Shown here: positions 1-6,755 of the stretch, piece after piece
How positions within the stretch are numbered: the stretch's first letter is position 1
Layout: every line of letters starts with the position of its first letter
Origin: JAZRZI01 sp045601325
GTDB taxonomy: Bacteria; Bacillota_I; Bacilli_A; RFN20; CAG-826
NCBI GenBank assembly: GCA_045601325.1
Contig: JAZRZI010000056.1
Coordinates: 1-12,906, forward strand
DNA length: 12,906 bases
Direction of reading: 5' to 3'
Position numbers and translations under genes: made by a program
Notes under the pieces: generated by a model
What the model saw: the letters and a program-made list of their open reading frames with translations, nothing else
Database searches by the model: none
Told to the model about the DNA's origin: nothing

Positions 1-177
1 TAGTTTCACCTCCTTCGTTAATACTGTGGTCCATTAGCTTTTATTCCTCGTAGCCTTGTGCTTGATAAATCGTCTAATGCGATAACTAACTAATTAACGA
101 TAAAAATAAAAGCTGTGGTAAGAGCCTCTTTGAACTAGTCTAAGCTAGAAAAATATAGGTACAAATCCACAGCATAT
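1..177 (-). promoter_or_regulatory. Long, possibly structured 5' leader of the divergent gene
   Basis: If the -10 box at 184-192 is used, the minus-strand leader opens with GCTGTGG (173-167), which pairs perfectly with CCACAGC (118-112). A 10-base perfect inverted repeat, AGCTTTTATT (114-105) with AATAAAAGCT (45-36), uses the same AGC, so the two stems are mutually exclusive. A third copy of the first motif, CCACAG (29-24), lies just before the ribosome binding site. This is the layout of a cis-acting RNA switch or protein-bound leader. I do not recognise the family: there is no T-box core and no match I know to common riboswitch cores. The ends are approximate. Confidence 0.35.
7..15 (-). 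promoter_or_regulatory. Ribosome binding site of an off-window minus-strand gene
   Basis: Read on the minus strand this is AAGGAGGTG, a nine-base perfect complement of the 16S rRNA 3' end. The following minus-strand bases, GAAACTA, run to the window edge, so a start codon would fall at position 1 or just beyond it, at normal spacing. I infer a well-translated gene divergent from thyA whose coding region is entirely outside the window. Its identity cannot be judged. Confidence 0.75.
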
Positions 178-183
178 ATGTGA

Positions 184-192
184 ATTATATCA
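184..192 (-). promoter_or_regulatory. Extended -10 promoter of the off-window minus-strand gene
   Basis: On the minus strand the sequence reads TGATATAAT, a perfect extended -10 element (TGn-TATAAT). No convincing TTGACA box lies 16-18 bases upstream, which is tolerable for extended -10 promoters. Transcription would begin near position 177 and run leftward, giving a leader of about 175 bases before the ribosome binding site at 15-7. Inferred from the motif only. Confidence 0.5.
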
Positions 193-272
193 TTGCTGTG
201 AAATGAATAACTCACAAGTTCCCAAAGAAAGGAATTATAGATATTAGATCATTCAAATCTTTGGTCGAATTC

Positions 273-278
273 TATAAT
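273..278 (+). promoter_or_regulatory. Candidate -10 box of the thyA operon
   Basis: TATAAT matches the -10 consensus exactly, but the -35 side is weak; TTCAAA at 252-257 gives only a 15-base spacer. Transcription would start near 285, about ten bases before the thyA ATG, leaving a very short leader. The box also forms one arm of an 8-base inverted repeat, ATTATAGA (234-241) with TCTATAAT (271-278), which could be an operator or chance in AT-rich DNA. Confidence 0.35.
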
Positions 279-294
279 ACAAGGTAAAAAATAT

Positions 295-1125
295 ATGTCA
301 AAAGCAGATGAGATTTTTGTTCAAAATATGAAAGATATTATGGAGAATGGCTTCTGGGATACAAAGCTAAATGTTAGACCACATTGGGAAGACGGCACTC
401 CTGCACATACAGTCAAAAAATTTTGTATTGTTAATAGATACAATTTACAAGAAGAATTACCTATTTTAACCATTAGAAAAACAGCGTTTAAATCTTGTTT
501 AGATGAGCTTCTTTGGATTTGGCAAAAGAAGAGCAATAACATTCATGATTTAAAGAGCCATATTTGGGATAGCTGGGCAGATGAAAATGGTTCAATTGGT
601 AAAGCTTATGGCTATCAATTAGCGAAAAAATCCATTTATCCTGAAGGTGAATTTGACCAAGTCGATCGTGTTTTATATGACCTAAAACACAATCCACAAT
701 CTCGTCGTATTATGACTAATATTTATAACTTTGAAGACCTACATGAAATGGGCTTATATCCATGTGCATACTCTATGACTTTTAATGTCAGTGGTGACAC
801 TCTTAATGGCATTTTAAATCAAAGAAGCAATGATATGCTAACCGCTAATAACTGGAATGTTTTACAATATTCATTATTGTTAATAATGTTTGCGCAAGTT
901 TCCGGTTTAAAACCTGGCACATTAGTGCATGTTATCGCTGACGCTCATATTTATGATAGACATGTTGATTTAGTCAAAGAAGTTATTGCAAAACCACAAC
1001 ATAAAGCTCCTAAACTAATTGTTGATACAAGCATTAAAAATTTCTATGATTTCACTGTGGATTCATTTAAGCTTGAAGATTACGAATACGAACCGTTAGA
1101 TAAGAAAATCCCTGTCGCTATTTAA
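295..1125 (+). CDS. thyA: Thymidylate synthase (ThyA), B. subtilis/phi3T type
   Basis: Makes dTMP from dUMP using 5,10-methylene-tetrahydrofolate as both carbon donor and reductant, releasing dihydrofolate; cytoplasmic. The 276-residue length fits the family. The nucleophile is Cys157 in the context LYPCAY. This is the form I recall for the B. subtilis ThyA/phage phi3T branch (LTPCVY), not the PPCH of E. coli-type enzymes. Other signatures are SRR (136-138) for dUMP phosphate, QRSND (176-180), a conserved Asn188, and the DAHIYDRH block (216-223). The N-terminal EELPILTIRKTAFKS and ELLWIWQKKSN stretches also follow the B. subtilis enzyme. The ATG has a modest AAGG at 281-284. The reductase gene starts two bases after the stop, so the two enzymes should be co-translated. 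Confidence 0.96.
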   Translation: MSKADEIFVQNMKDIMENGFWDTKLNVRPHWEDGTPAHTVKKFCIVNRYNLQEELPILTIRKTAFKSCLDELLWIWQKKSNNIHDLKSHIWDSWADENGSIGKAYGYQLAKKSIYPEGEFDQVDRVLYDLKHNPQSRRIMTNIYNFEDLHEMGLYPCAYSMTFNVSGDTLNGILNQRSNDMLTANNWNVLQYSLLLIMFAQVSGLKPGTLVHVIADAHIYDRHVDLVKEVIAKPQHKAPKLIVDTSIKNFYDFTVDSFKLEDYEYEPLDKKIPVAI

Positions 1126-1127
1126 TT

Positions 1128-1619
1128 ATGATTTACTCCATCGTTTGTGTTGATAAAGAATTTGGTATTGGAAAAAATAATGATCTTCTATTTCATTTAA
1201 AAGAAGACATGAAATTTTTTCGTGAAACCACGAAAGGCCATACAGTGTTTTTAGGTTCAAATACTTTATTATCTTTTCCAAATTCCAAACCTTTAAAAAA
1301 TAGAACTAATGTTGTTTTATCCTTCGATTTAGAATTTGAAGGATGCGTTAATGTTCATGATTTTAATGAATTCATAAAGTTACTAAAAGAATATGGTGAA
1401 AAAGAAGACGTATTTGTCATTGGTGGTGCATCCGTATATAAGCAAACTCTTCCATATGTTGATAGAGTTTTAGTAACAAAGGTTGATGCTGTTGGAGGAG
1501 CAACTGTGTTCTTTGATAATCTTGATGAAAATCCTAACTTTGAATGCATAAAAGTTGGTGAACCAGTTCAAGATGAGGGATATACAATTAGATTCTGCGA
1601 ATACAAAAGAATCAGCTAA
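1128..1619 (+). CDS. Dihydrofolate reductase, divergent
   Basis: Reduces dihydrofolate from ThyA back to tetrahydrofolate with NADPH; a dfrA/folA-type gene of 163 residues, a normal length. The opening MIYSIVCVDKEFGIGKNNDL matches the family N-terminus. Asp27 sits where the catalytic acid is expected. Arg59 in KPLKNRTNVVL corresponds to the folate-glutamate-binding Arg, and VIGGASVY (97-104) is the nicotinamide-cofactor loop. Two oddities stand out. The usual Pro-Trp before the helix (E. coli 21-22) is Leu21-Phe22. The GR(K/H)T motif that grips the NADPH 2'-phosphate is GSNT (43-46), lacking its basic residue. The gene starts two bases after thyA with no clear ribosome binding site, implying translational coupling. 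An intrinsic terminator follows. Family assignment is firm; substrate and cofactor preference are not. Confidence 0.9.
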   Translation: MIYSIVCVDKEFGIGKNNDLLFHLKEDMKFFRETTKGHTVFLGSNTLLSFPNSKPLKNRTNVVLSFDLEFEGCVNVHDFNEFIKLLKEYGEKEDVFVIGGASVYKQTLPYVDRVLVTKVDAVGGATVFFDNLDENPNFECIKVGEPVQDEGYTIRFCEYKRIS

Positions 1620-1645
1620 ATTCATTTAAACTTAATGCCCTATAT

Positions 1646-1677
1646 AGCAGGTAAATTTACATGTACCTGCTTTTTTT
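1646..1677 (+). terminator. Rho-independent terminator of thyA-dfr
   Basis: An 8-base perfect stem, AGCAGGTA (1646-1653) with TACCTGCT (1664-1671), encloses a 10-base loop and runs into seven T residues (1671-1677). It lies 27 bases after the reductase stop codon. It separates the thymidylate operon from uvrA, so uvrA needs its own promoter. Confidence 0.88.
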
Positions 1678-1691
1678 ACACTTATAAGTGT
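1678..1691. promoter_or_regulatory. Perfect 14-base palindrome, possible operator before uvrA
   Basis: ACACTTATAAGTGT is a complete dyad that starts right after the T-run of the terminator and ends six bases before the putative -35 box of uvrA. Its position suits an operator. It does not resemble the Bacillus LexA/DinR box (CGAAC-n4-GTTCG type). It could instead act as a weak second hairpin (ACACT/AGTGT, loop TATA) supporting the terminator. Confidence 0.4.
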
Positions 1692-1697
1692 TATTAT

Positions 1698-1726
1698 TTG
1701 TAATTATTGGAATTTTTATATAAAAT
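1698..1726 (+). promoter_or_regulatory. Promoter of uvrA and the following operon
   Basis: TTGTAA (1698-1703, four of six consensus bases) and TAAAAT (1721-1726, five of six) are separated by exactly 17 bases. The start point would fall near 1733, only about four bases before the uvrA ATG at 1737. That fits the absence of any Shine-Dalgarno sequence there and points to leaderless or nearly leaderless translation. Confidence 0.5.
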
Positions 1727-1736
1727 ACCAATACAT

Positions 1737-4577
1737 ATGGAAAAGAAAATTGTCGTTAAAGGCGCTAGAGAAAACAACTTAAAAAACATTGATGTAGAGC
1801 TTCCAAAAGAATCTCTCATTGTTTTTACTGGCCTCTCTGGAAGTGGTAAATCCACTTTAGCGTTCGACACTATCTTTGCGGAAGGTCAACGTAGATACAT
1901 GGAATCATTATCCAGCTACGCAAGACAATTCTTAGGTAACTATGACAAGCCTGATGTCGATGCAATTGATGGATTATCACCAAGCATCGCTATCGATCAA
2001 AAAAGTGTATCACATAACCCTAGATCAACAGTTGGAACTGTTACTGAGATATATGATTACTTAAGATTACTTTTTGGTAGGATTGGCGTTCCTTATTGCC
2101 CTAAACATCATGTACCTATTGTTAGCTTTTCAGTAACGATGATGACTGATGTGGTGATGAATTACCCTGAAGGCACTAAAATAATGCTTTTGTCCCCAAT
2201 TGTTAAACAAGAAAAAGGTACTCATAAAGATACGTTAGAAAAGATTCAATTAGCGGGATTTACTCGTCTAAGAGTGGATGGAGAAACTTGCTTAATTGAG
2301 GAAGTTAAAGAATTAGATAAAAATAAAAAACACGATATTGATATTGTTGTTGACCGTATTATTGTTAAACCTGATATTAGAAGTCGTGTATTTGAATCTA
2401 TTGAAACCGCTTTAGATTGGTCTCATGGTTTATTAGTTATCAAGAGTGATATCGAAGAAAGATTATTATCCGATAAACATACTTGCCCAATATGTGGTTT
2501 CTCAGTTCCTAAACTTGAACCAAGATTATTCTCTTTTAATTCTCCTTTAGGATGTTGTCCTGATTGCAACGGTTTAGGTATTAAAAGAGAAGCAGACCCT
2601 CATAAGCTAGTTCCTGATTGGGATAAGACAATTGGCGAAGGATGTATCAAATATTACACACATATGGTGGGAAAACTTAATATTGAATGGCAAGAATTCA
2701 AATTGTTATGTCAACTTTATAAAGTCCCACTCGATGTTCCATTTAAAGATTTAACCGAAGAACAAAGGCACATCGTGTTTTATGGTTCACCTGAAATTCA
2801 TAAGTACCAAATTAAATCTGCAAGTGGTAACTTGATGAATCGTTTGGGTTATATTGAAGGTATTAAAGTCAAAATTGAAAGATTGTATCGCGAAACTAAT
2901 TCCGATTGGACTAGAGAGTGGTATGAATCTTTTATGCACGATACAGAATGCACGACATGTCATGGAGCGAGACTTTCTAAAGAAGCTCTTTCTGTTTTAA
3001 TAGATGGTAAGAATATTTACGAAGTAACATGTTTGCAAATTAAAGATTTAAGAAACTGGGTTAGACGTTTGTCAAATGTATTGTCACAGAATCAATTAGA
3101 TATCGCTAATCTAGTTCTTAAAGAGATTGATAATAGAACATCCTTCTTGTGTGATGTTGGATTAGATTATTTAACTTTATCTCGTATGGCGATGACTCTT
3201 TCTGGTGGAGAATCTCAACGTATTAGATTGGCCACTCAAATCGGTTCTAAATTAACTGGTGTTTTATATGTTTTGGATGAACCTTCTATTGGCTTGCACC
3301 AAAGAGATAGCCAAAAGTTAATCGCAACATTAAAACAAATGAGAGATTTAGGAAACACTCTTGTAGTGGTGGAACACGATGAAGAAACCATTAGAAGCGC
3401 AGATTATATTGTGGATATCGGTCCAGGTGCTGGTGTACATGGTGGACAAGTTGTTGCTAGCGGTTCTTTAAAAGACATTTGTAACAATAAAAAATCAATT
3501 ACCGGACAATATTTGACTGGTGAAAAATATATTCCTGTTCCAATTGAAAGAAAAAAAGGAAATGGCAAGTTCATTTCCATTAAAGGCGCAAATTGTAATA
3601 ACTTAAAGAATGTCAATGTTGATATTCCTTTAGGATGCTTTGTCGCAGTTACCGGTGTTTCTGGAAGTGGTAAGTCTTCACTTATTAATCAAACATTAAC
3701 CCCATATTTAAAGAAATTCTTTGGCAGTGAAGAACCTGCAACTGCACCTGTTAAATCAATCACTGGTTTTGAGCATTTAGATAAAGTTATCAATGTTACT
3801 CAAGAACCTATTGGAAGGACTCCTAGAAGTAATCCTGCAACATATGTGAAATTATTTGATGATATTCGTGATTTGTTCGCCGAAACTGTAGAAGCTAAAT
3901 CACGTGGTTTTGATAAAGGTAGATTCTCATTCAATGTTCCTGGTGGACGTTGTGAGGAATGTCAAGGCGCAGGCGTCACAAGAATTCCAATGAATTTCTT
4001 GCCTGACGTATATGTCAAATGTGAATCCTGTGGAGGCAAACGTTATAACGAAGAAACTCTCCAAGTCACTTATAAAGGTAAAAACATATACGATGTATTA
4101 GAAATGACCGTGGAAGATGCCTTAGATTTCTTTGAAAATAGGCCAAAGCTTAAAAAGAAAGTACAAACTTTATATGATGTTGGTCTTGGTTACATTAAGT
4201 TAGGCCAACCCGCGACTACTTTATCGGGCGGTGAAGCTCAAAGAGTTAAATTAGCATTAGAGTTACAAAAGAAACCTACTGGCAAGACATTATATCTATT
4301 AGACGAACCTACAACAGGTTTGCATTCGGAAGATGTAAGCAAATTACTAAAAGTATTGCAAAGATTAGTTGATCATGGCGATACAGTAGTGGTCATTGAA
4401 CATAACTTAGATGTCATTAAAGTGGCAGATTACATTGTTGATTTAGGACCTGAAGGTGGCGATAATGGCGGCACAGTTGTGGCGTTAGGAACACCTGAAG
4501 AAGTAGTGAAGTGTGAGAAATCTTACACTGGAAAATTCTTGAAAGAAACATTGAAGAAAGGAGAAAATAACAAATGA
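1737..4577 (+). CDS. uvrA: Excinuclease ABC subunit A (UvrA)
   Basis: Damage-recognition ATPase of nucleotide excision repair; a dimer that loads UvrB on distorted DNA. At 946 residues it is a normal, complete UvrA. The first ATPase half has Walker A GLSGSGKS (32-39), the LSGGE signature at 488 and Walker B Asp514-Glu515. The second half has GVSGSGKS (Lys646), LSGGE at 829 and Asp856-Glu857. Zinc ligands are Cys250/253/274/277 and Cys739/742/762/765, almost the E. coli spacing; CTTCHG (405-410) is the conserved third CxxC. I chose ATG 1737 because MEKKIVVKGARENNLKN matches the family N-terminus; the frame could extend to a TTG at 1707, but that would overlap the promoter. No ribosome binding site precedes the ATG. 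Its stop TGA overlaps the lgt ATG. No uvrB is in the window. Confidence 0.97.
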   Translation: MEKKIVVKGARENNLKNIDVELPKESLIVFTGLSGSGKSTLAFDTIFAEGQRRYMESLSSYARQFLGNYDKPDVDAIDGLSPSIAIDQKSVSHNPRSTVGTVTEIYDYLRLLFGRIGVPYCPKHHVPIVSFSVTMMTDVVMNYPEGTKIMLLSPIVKQEKGTHKDTLEKIQLAGFTRLRVDGETCLIEEVKELDKNKKHDIDIVVDRIIVKPDIRSRVFESIETALDWSHGLLVIKSDIEERLLSDKHTCPICGFSVPKLEPRLFSFNSPLGCCPDCNGLGIKREADPHKLVPDWDKTIGEGCIKYYTHMVGKLNIEWQEFKLLCQLYKVPLDVPFKDLTEEQRHIVFYGSPEIHKYQIKSASGNLMNRLGYIEGIKVKIERLYRETNSDWTREWYESFMHDTECTTCHGARLSKEALSVLIDGKNIYEVTCLQIKDLRNWVRRLSNVLSQNQLDIANLVLKEIDNRTSFLCDVGLDYLTLSRMAMTLSGGESQRIRLATQIGSKLTGVLYVLDEPSIGLHQRDSQKLIATLKQMRDLGNTLVVVEHDEETIRSADYIVDIGPGAGVHGGQVVASGSLKDICNNKKSITGQYLTGEKYIPVPIERKKGNGKFISIKGANCNNLKNVNVDIPLGCFVAVTGVSGSGKSSLINQTLTPYLKKFFGSEEPATAPVKSITGFEHLDKVINVTQEPIGRTPRSNPATYVKLFDDIRDLFAETVEAKSRGFDKGRFSFNVPGGRCEECQGAGVTRIPMNFLPDVYVKCESCGGKRYNEETLQVTYKGKNIYDVLEMTVEDALDFFENRPKLKKKVQTLYDVGLGYIKLGQPATTLSGGEAQRVKLALELQKKPTGKTLYLLDEPTTGLHSEDVSKLLKVLQRLVDHGDTVVVIEHNLDVIKVADYIVDLGPEGGDNGGTVVALGTPEEVVKCEKSYTGKFLKETLKKGENNK

Positions 4578-6118
4578 ACATTGGATTAATCTTATTTATC
4601 TTATTTGCTTTTTTAGCAACGTTCTCCCTTGGATATTTGTTTATCACTAATAGGAAAGCAATTAAAACCAAAGCAGAACTCAATAAATTATTCTTCATCA
4701 AAGATGGAATTGTTATTTTGACTTTCGGATTAACATTTACCGCGATGTTATTATCCATCTATAAATGGAACAATATTAACGCAACCGCTGGAGATTATAT
4801 GTCCACAATTTTTGGTGGCATATTCTTCGGTATTTTCTTTGGAGCATCTTTAAGCGCATTTATGCTCCATTATTATGGTAAACCAGAGAACCAAAAACTC
4901 GATAAGTGGCTTTATAGGCTCCTAGCGATTTGTTTCCCTCTTTCCCTTGTATTTATGTTTGTGACAACGAATGGTTTCGCAGACTATCTAAAATATCCAT
5001 TAGTTAATGGTATTAACTTCTCCCACGGATGGGTCACTCCTGAAAATGGTAGCCCTAATTTAGCATTCTATGCATTATGTATCCTTAGTGGCGCAATTTA
5101 CGTCTATTTACTTTGTGATCATAAATTCTACAAAGAATATGGAAAACACGGTATCTTAGAGAGCACATTTATTGTGGCGTTTCCTGCTGGCATCATCGGC
5201 GCTAGGTTGTTCTATGTCATTGGTAACTGGGAAAAGGAATTCGCTAACGCTGATAATCCTTTCTTAGCTGCTATTAATATGACCAACGGTGGTCTTACCA
5301 TCTTAGGTGGGGCAATCATGGGTATTGTCGTCGGTGTTTTATGGTTCTTATGGAGAAATAAGAAATACAACATTTGGCTAGCAGTGGATATCATTGTTCC
5401 AACTATTTTAATCGCTCAAGGTATTGGCAGATGGGGTAACTTCTTTAACTGTGAAGTCCATGGTGGTGAAGTGCCTGAACAATATTGGAGATGGTTGCCT
5501 AAAGTAGTTTTTAATAATGCACATTATAGTGATACTCAACATTGGGCTCATGATGGATACCTATTCGCTCCATTATTCTTTATTGAAGGTATTATTAACT
5601 TCTTAGGATACTTTGTATTAGCTCACTTATTTGGTAATAAACTTAGAAAGTGCACTGAATTAGGCGACTGTGCATTTGGTTATTTAATTTGGTATGGTTC
5701 AACTAGAGCAATGATGGAACCACTTAGACACAGTGCTTATAACATGGGTAACGATGGTTATTGGAGCTGGTTCTGGAGTTTAGTGTTTGTCGTTGGTGGG
5801 GCAATTCTCATTGTTGGTAATCACCTCATTAGATATCTTCTTAAAAAGAAGAGAGGCGCTTTACACGCGAAAGAGAACTGGAAGAATCATGGTAGAATTG
5901 CCACCATTATCATATTAGCGTCCTCTTTGGTGTTTATGATGATTGGCGTTTTCAAAATGCTTAACAATCCATTTACAAAAGAAATAGGCTTTAATCAATT
6001 TAACATTGGCTTAATCTTTGTTATTTATGGTGTCACTGTATTGATGGGTTTAGGTATTTCTATCCCTTACACAATTGCAGGCAAAAATGTTAAGAAAGTC
6101 GAAATAGAAAATGAGTAA
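4574..6118 (+). CDS. lgt: Prolipoprotein diacylglyceryl transferase (Lgt), enlarged
   Basis: Transfers diacylglycerol from phosphatidylglycerol to the lipobox Cys of prolipoproteins, the first step of lipoprotein maturation; integral membrane protein. The Lgt signature is intact as GRWGNFFNCEVHGG (285-298, with Arg286, Asn289, Glu294). The late TRAMMEPLR segment (377-385) supplies the second conserved Arg. The protein is 514 residues, against roughly 260-300 for typical Lgt. An extra N-terminal part of about 150 residues holds around four hydrophobic helices, including a Gly-rich GGIFFGIFFGAS segment. An extra C-terminal part (about 435-500) holds two more. The position of E. coli His103 appears to be Leu (GGLTILGG). 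The start codon overlaps the uvrA stop (ATGA) and has a good AAAGGAG at 4557-4563. Function is likely; the role of the extensions is unknown. Confidence 0.92.
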   Translation: MNIGLILFILFAFLATFSLGYLFITNRKAIKTKAELNKLFFIKDGIVILTFGLTFTAMLLSIYKWNNINATAGDYMSTIFGGIFFGIFFGASLSAFMLHYYGKPENQKLDKWLYRLLAICFPLSLVFMFVTTNGFADYLKYPLVNGINFSHGWVTPENGSPNLAFYALCILSGAIYVYLLCDHKFYKEYGKHGILESTFIVAFPAGIIGARLFYVIGNWEKEFANADNPFLAAINMTNGGLTILGGAIMGIVVGVLWFLWRNKKYNIWLAVDIIVPTILIAQGIGRWGNFFNCEVHGGEVPEQYWRWLPKVVFNNAHYSDTQHWAHDGYLFAPLFFIEGIINFLGYFVLAHLFGNKLRKCTELGDCAFGYLIWYGSTRAMMEPLRHSAYNMGNDGYWSWFWSLVFVVGGAILIVGNHLIRYLLKKKRGALHAKENWKNHGRIATIIILASSLVFMMIGVFKMLNNPFTKEIGFNQFNIGLIFVIYGVTVLMGLGISIPYTIAGKNVKKVEIENE

Positions 6119-6755
6119 ATATAAATTAGTGTTATTAGATTTTGATGGGACTCTAGCTGATACAGATCCTGTCATATATGAGACTATGAATATTCTCTAT
6201 GATAAGTATAGAGGTGGTCGTAGAACTTCTTTAGAAGATATGAAAAGTTTTTCCGGCCCTCCGATTAGAGAAACACTTTTAAAAGAATTTCCAAACACGG
6301 ATATCGATATGCTTGTCAAAGATTTCATCGATATCAGTTTTGAAAAATATAAGACTTCCATGATTCCTTATCCAGGATTAGTGGACACTCTTAAAACCCT
6401 TAAAGAACACGGATACATCCTTGGAGTGGCTTCTTGTAAACAACATAAAGGTATCATTGTGGCCTCAGAGGCTATTAATATTCAAGAATATTTTGATATC
6501 ATCGTGGGATTAGATGATGTTAAAAAAGGAAAACCAAGTCCTGATTGCATTTATAAAGGCATGGAACTAGCATCCATCACTGATAAATCACAAGTAATTT
6601 ATGTTGGTGATAACTATAATGATTTATTAACTTGCCAAAACGCAGGTGTGAAATCAGTCATTGTTAGCTTTACTCCTAGATTTGATCCAAATTGGAAACC
6701 TGACTACGTAATTAATTCATTACCGGAATTATTGGAGGTATTAGAAAATGAATAA
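6111..6755 (+). CDS. HAD-family phosphatase, PpaX/phosphoglycolate-phosphatase-like
   Basis: A 214-residue cytoplasmic haloacid-dehalogenase hydrolase. Motif I is DFDGT with nucleophile Asp10 and acid Asp12, motif II is ASCKQ with Ser108, motif III is GKPSPD with Lys141, and motif IV is GDNYND with Asp167/Asp171. A helical C1 cap fills residues 15-85. Between lgt and trxB, Firmicutes carry ppaX, the pyrophosphatase that removes PPi released when HPr kinase/phosphorylase dephosphorylates Ser-P-HPr. Position and subfamily both suggest PpaX, but related HAD enzymes act on phosphoglycolate or sugar phosphates, and no hprK is beside it here. The start ATG overlaps the lgt end by eight bases (ATGAGTAA) with only a weak ribosome binding site, so it probably relies on coupling to lgt. 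Confidence 0.88.
   Translation: MSKYKLVLLDFDGTLADTDPVIYETMNILYDKYRGGRRTSLEDMKSFSGPPIRETLLKEFPNTDIDMLVKDFIDISFEKYKTSMIPYPGLVDTLKTLKEHGYILGVASCKQHKGIIVASEAINIQEYFDIIVGLDDVKKGKPSPDCIYKGMELASITDKSQVIYVGDNYNDLLTCQNAGVKSVIVSFTPRFDPNWKPDYVINSLPELLEVLENE

Noticed and set aside
1..20. CACCTCCTT as the 3' end of a 16S rRNA gene
   Set aside because: The bases before it (TAGTTT) do not match the conserved GGCTGGAT that precedes CACCTCCTT in 16S rRNA; a minus-strand ribosome binding site fits better.
112..173. tRNA-like 7-base acceptor pairing GCTGTGG/CCACAGC on the plus strand
   Set aside because: The span is 62 bases, too short; there is no proper T-arm (GGTTC-type loop) and no consistent anticodon arm, so it is better explained as a leader stem on the minus strand.
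203..247. 14-codon upstream reading frame before thyA
   Set aside because: It has no ribosome binding site, no recognisable leader-peptide pattern, and lies upstream of the best -10 candidate.
1678..1691. LexA/SOS box before uvrA
   Set aside because: ACACTTATAAGTGT lacks the GAAC/GTTC half-sites of the Bacillus-type SOS box.
1707..1736. TTG start for uvrA adding ten residues
   Set aside because: The added residues do not match the UvrA N-terminus, there is no ribosome binding site, and the stretch overlaps the promoter; ATG 1737 gives the family-typical beginning.
4417..4758. Minus-strand open frame across the uvrA/lgt junction, and similar antisense frames elsewhere, including 8829-9077
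   Set aside because: They lie opposite well-supported genes, have no recognisable domains or ribosome binding sites, and are expected by chance in AT-rich DNA.
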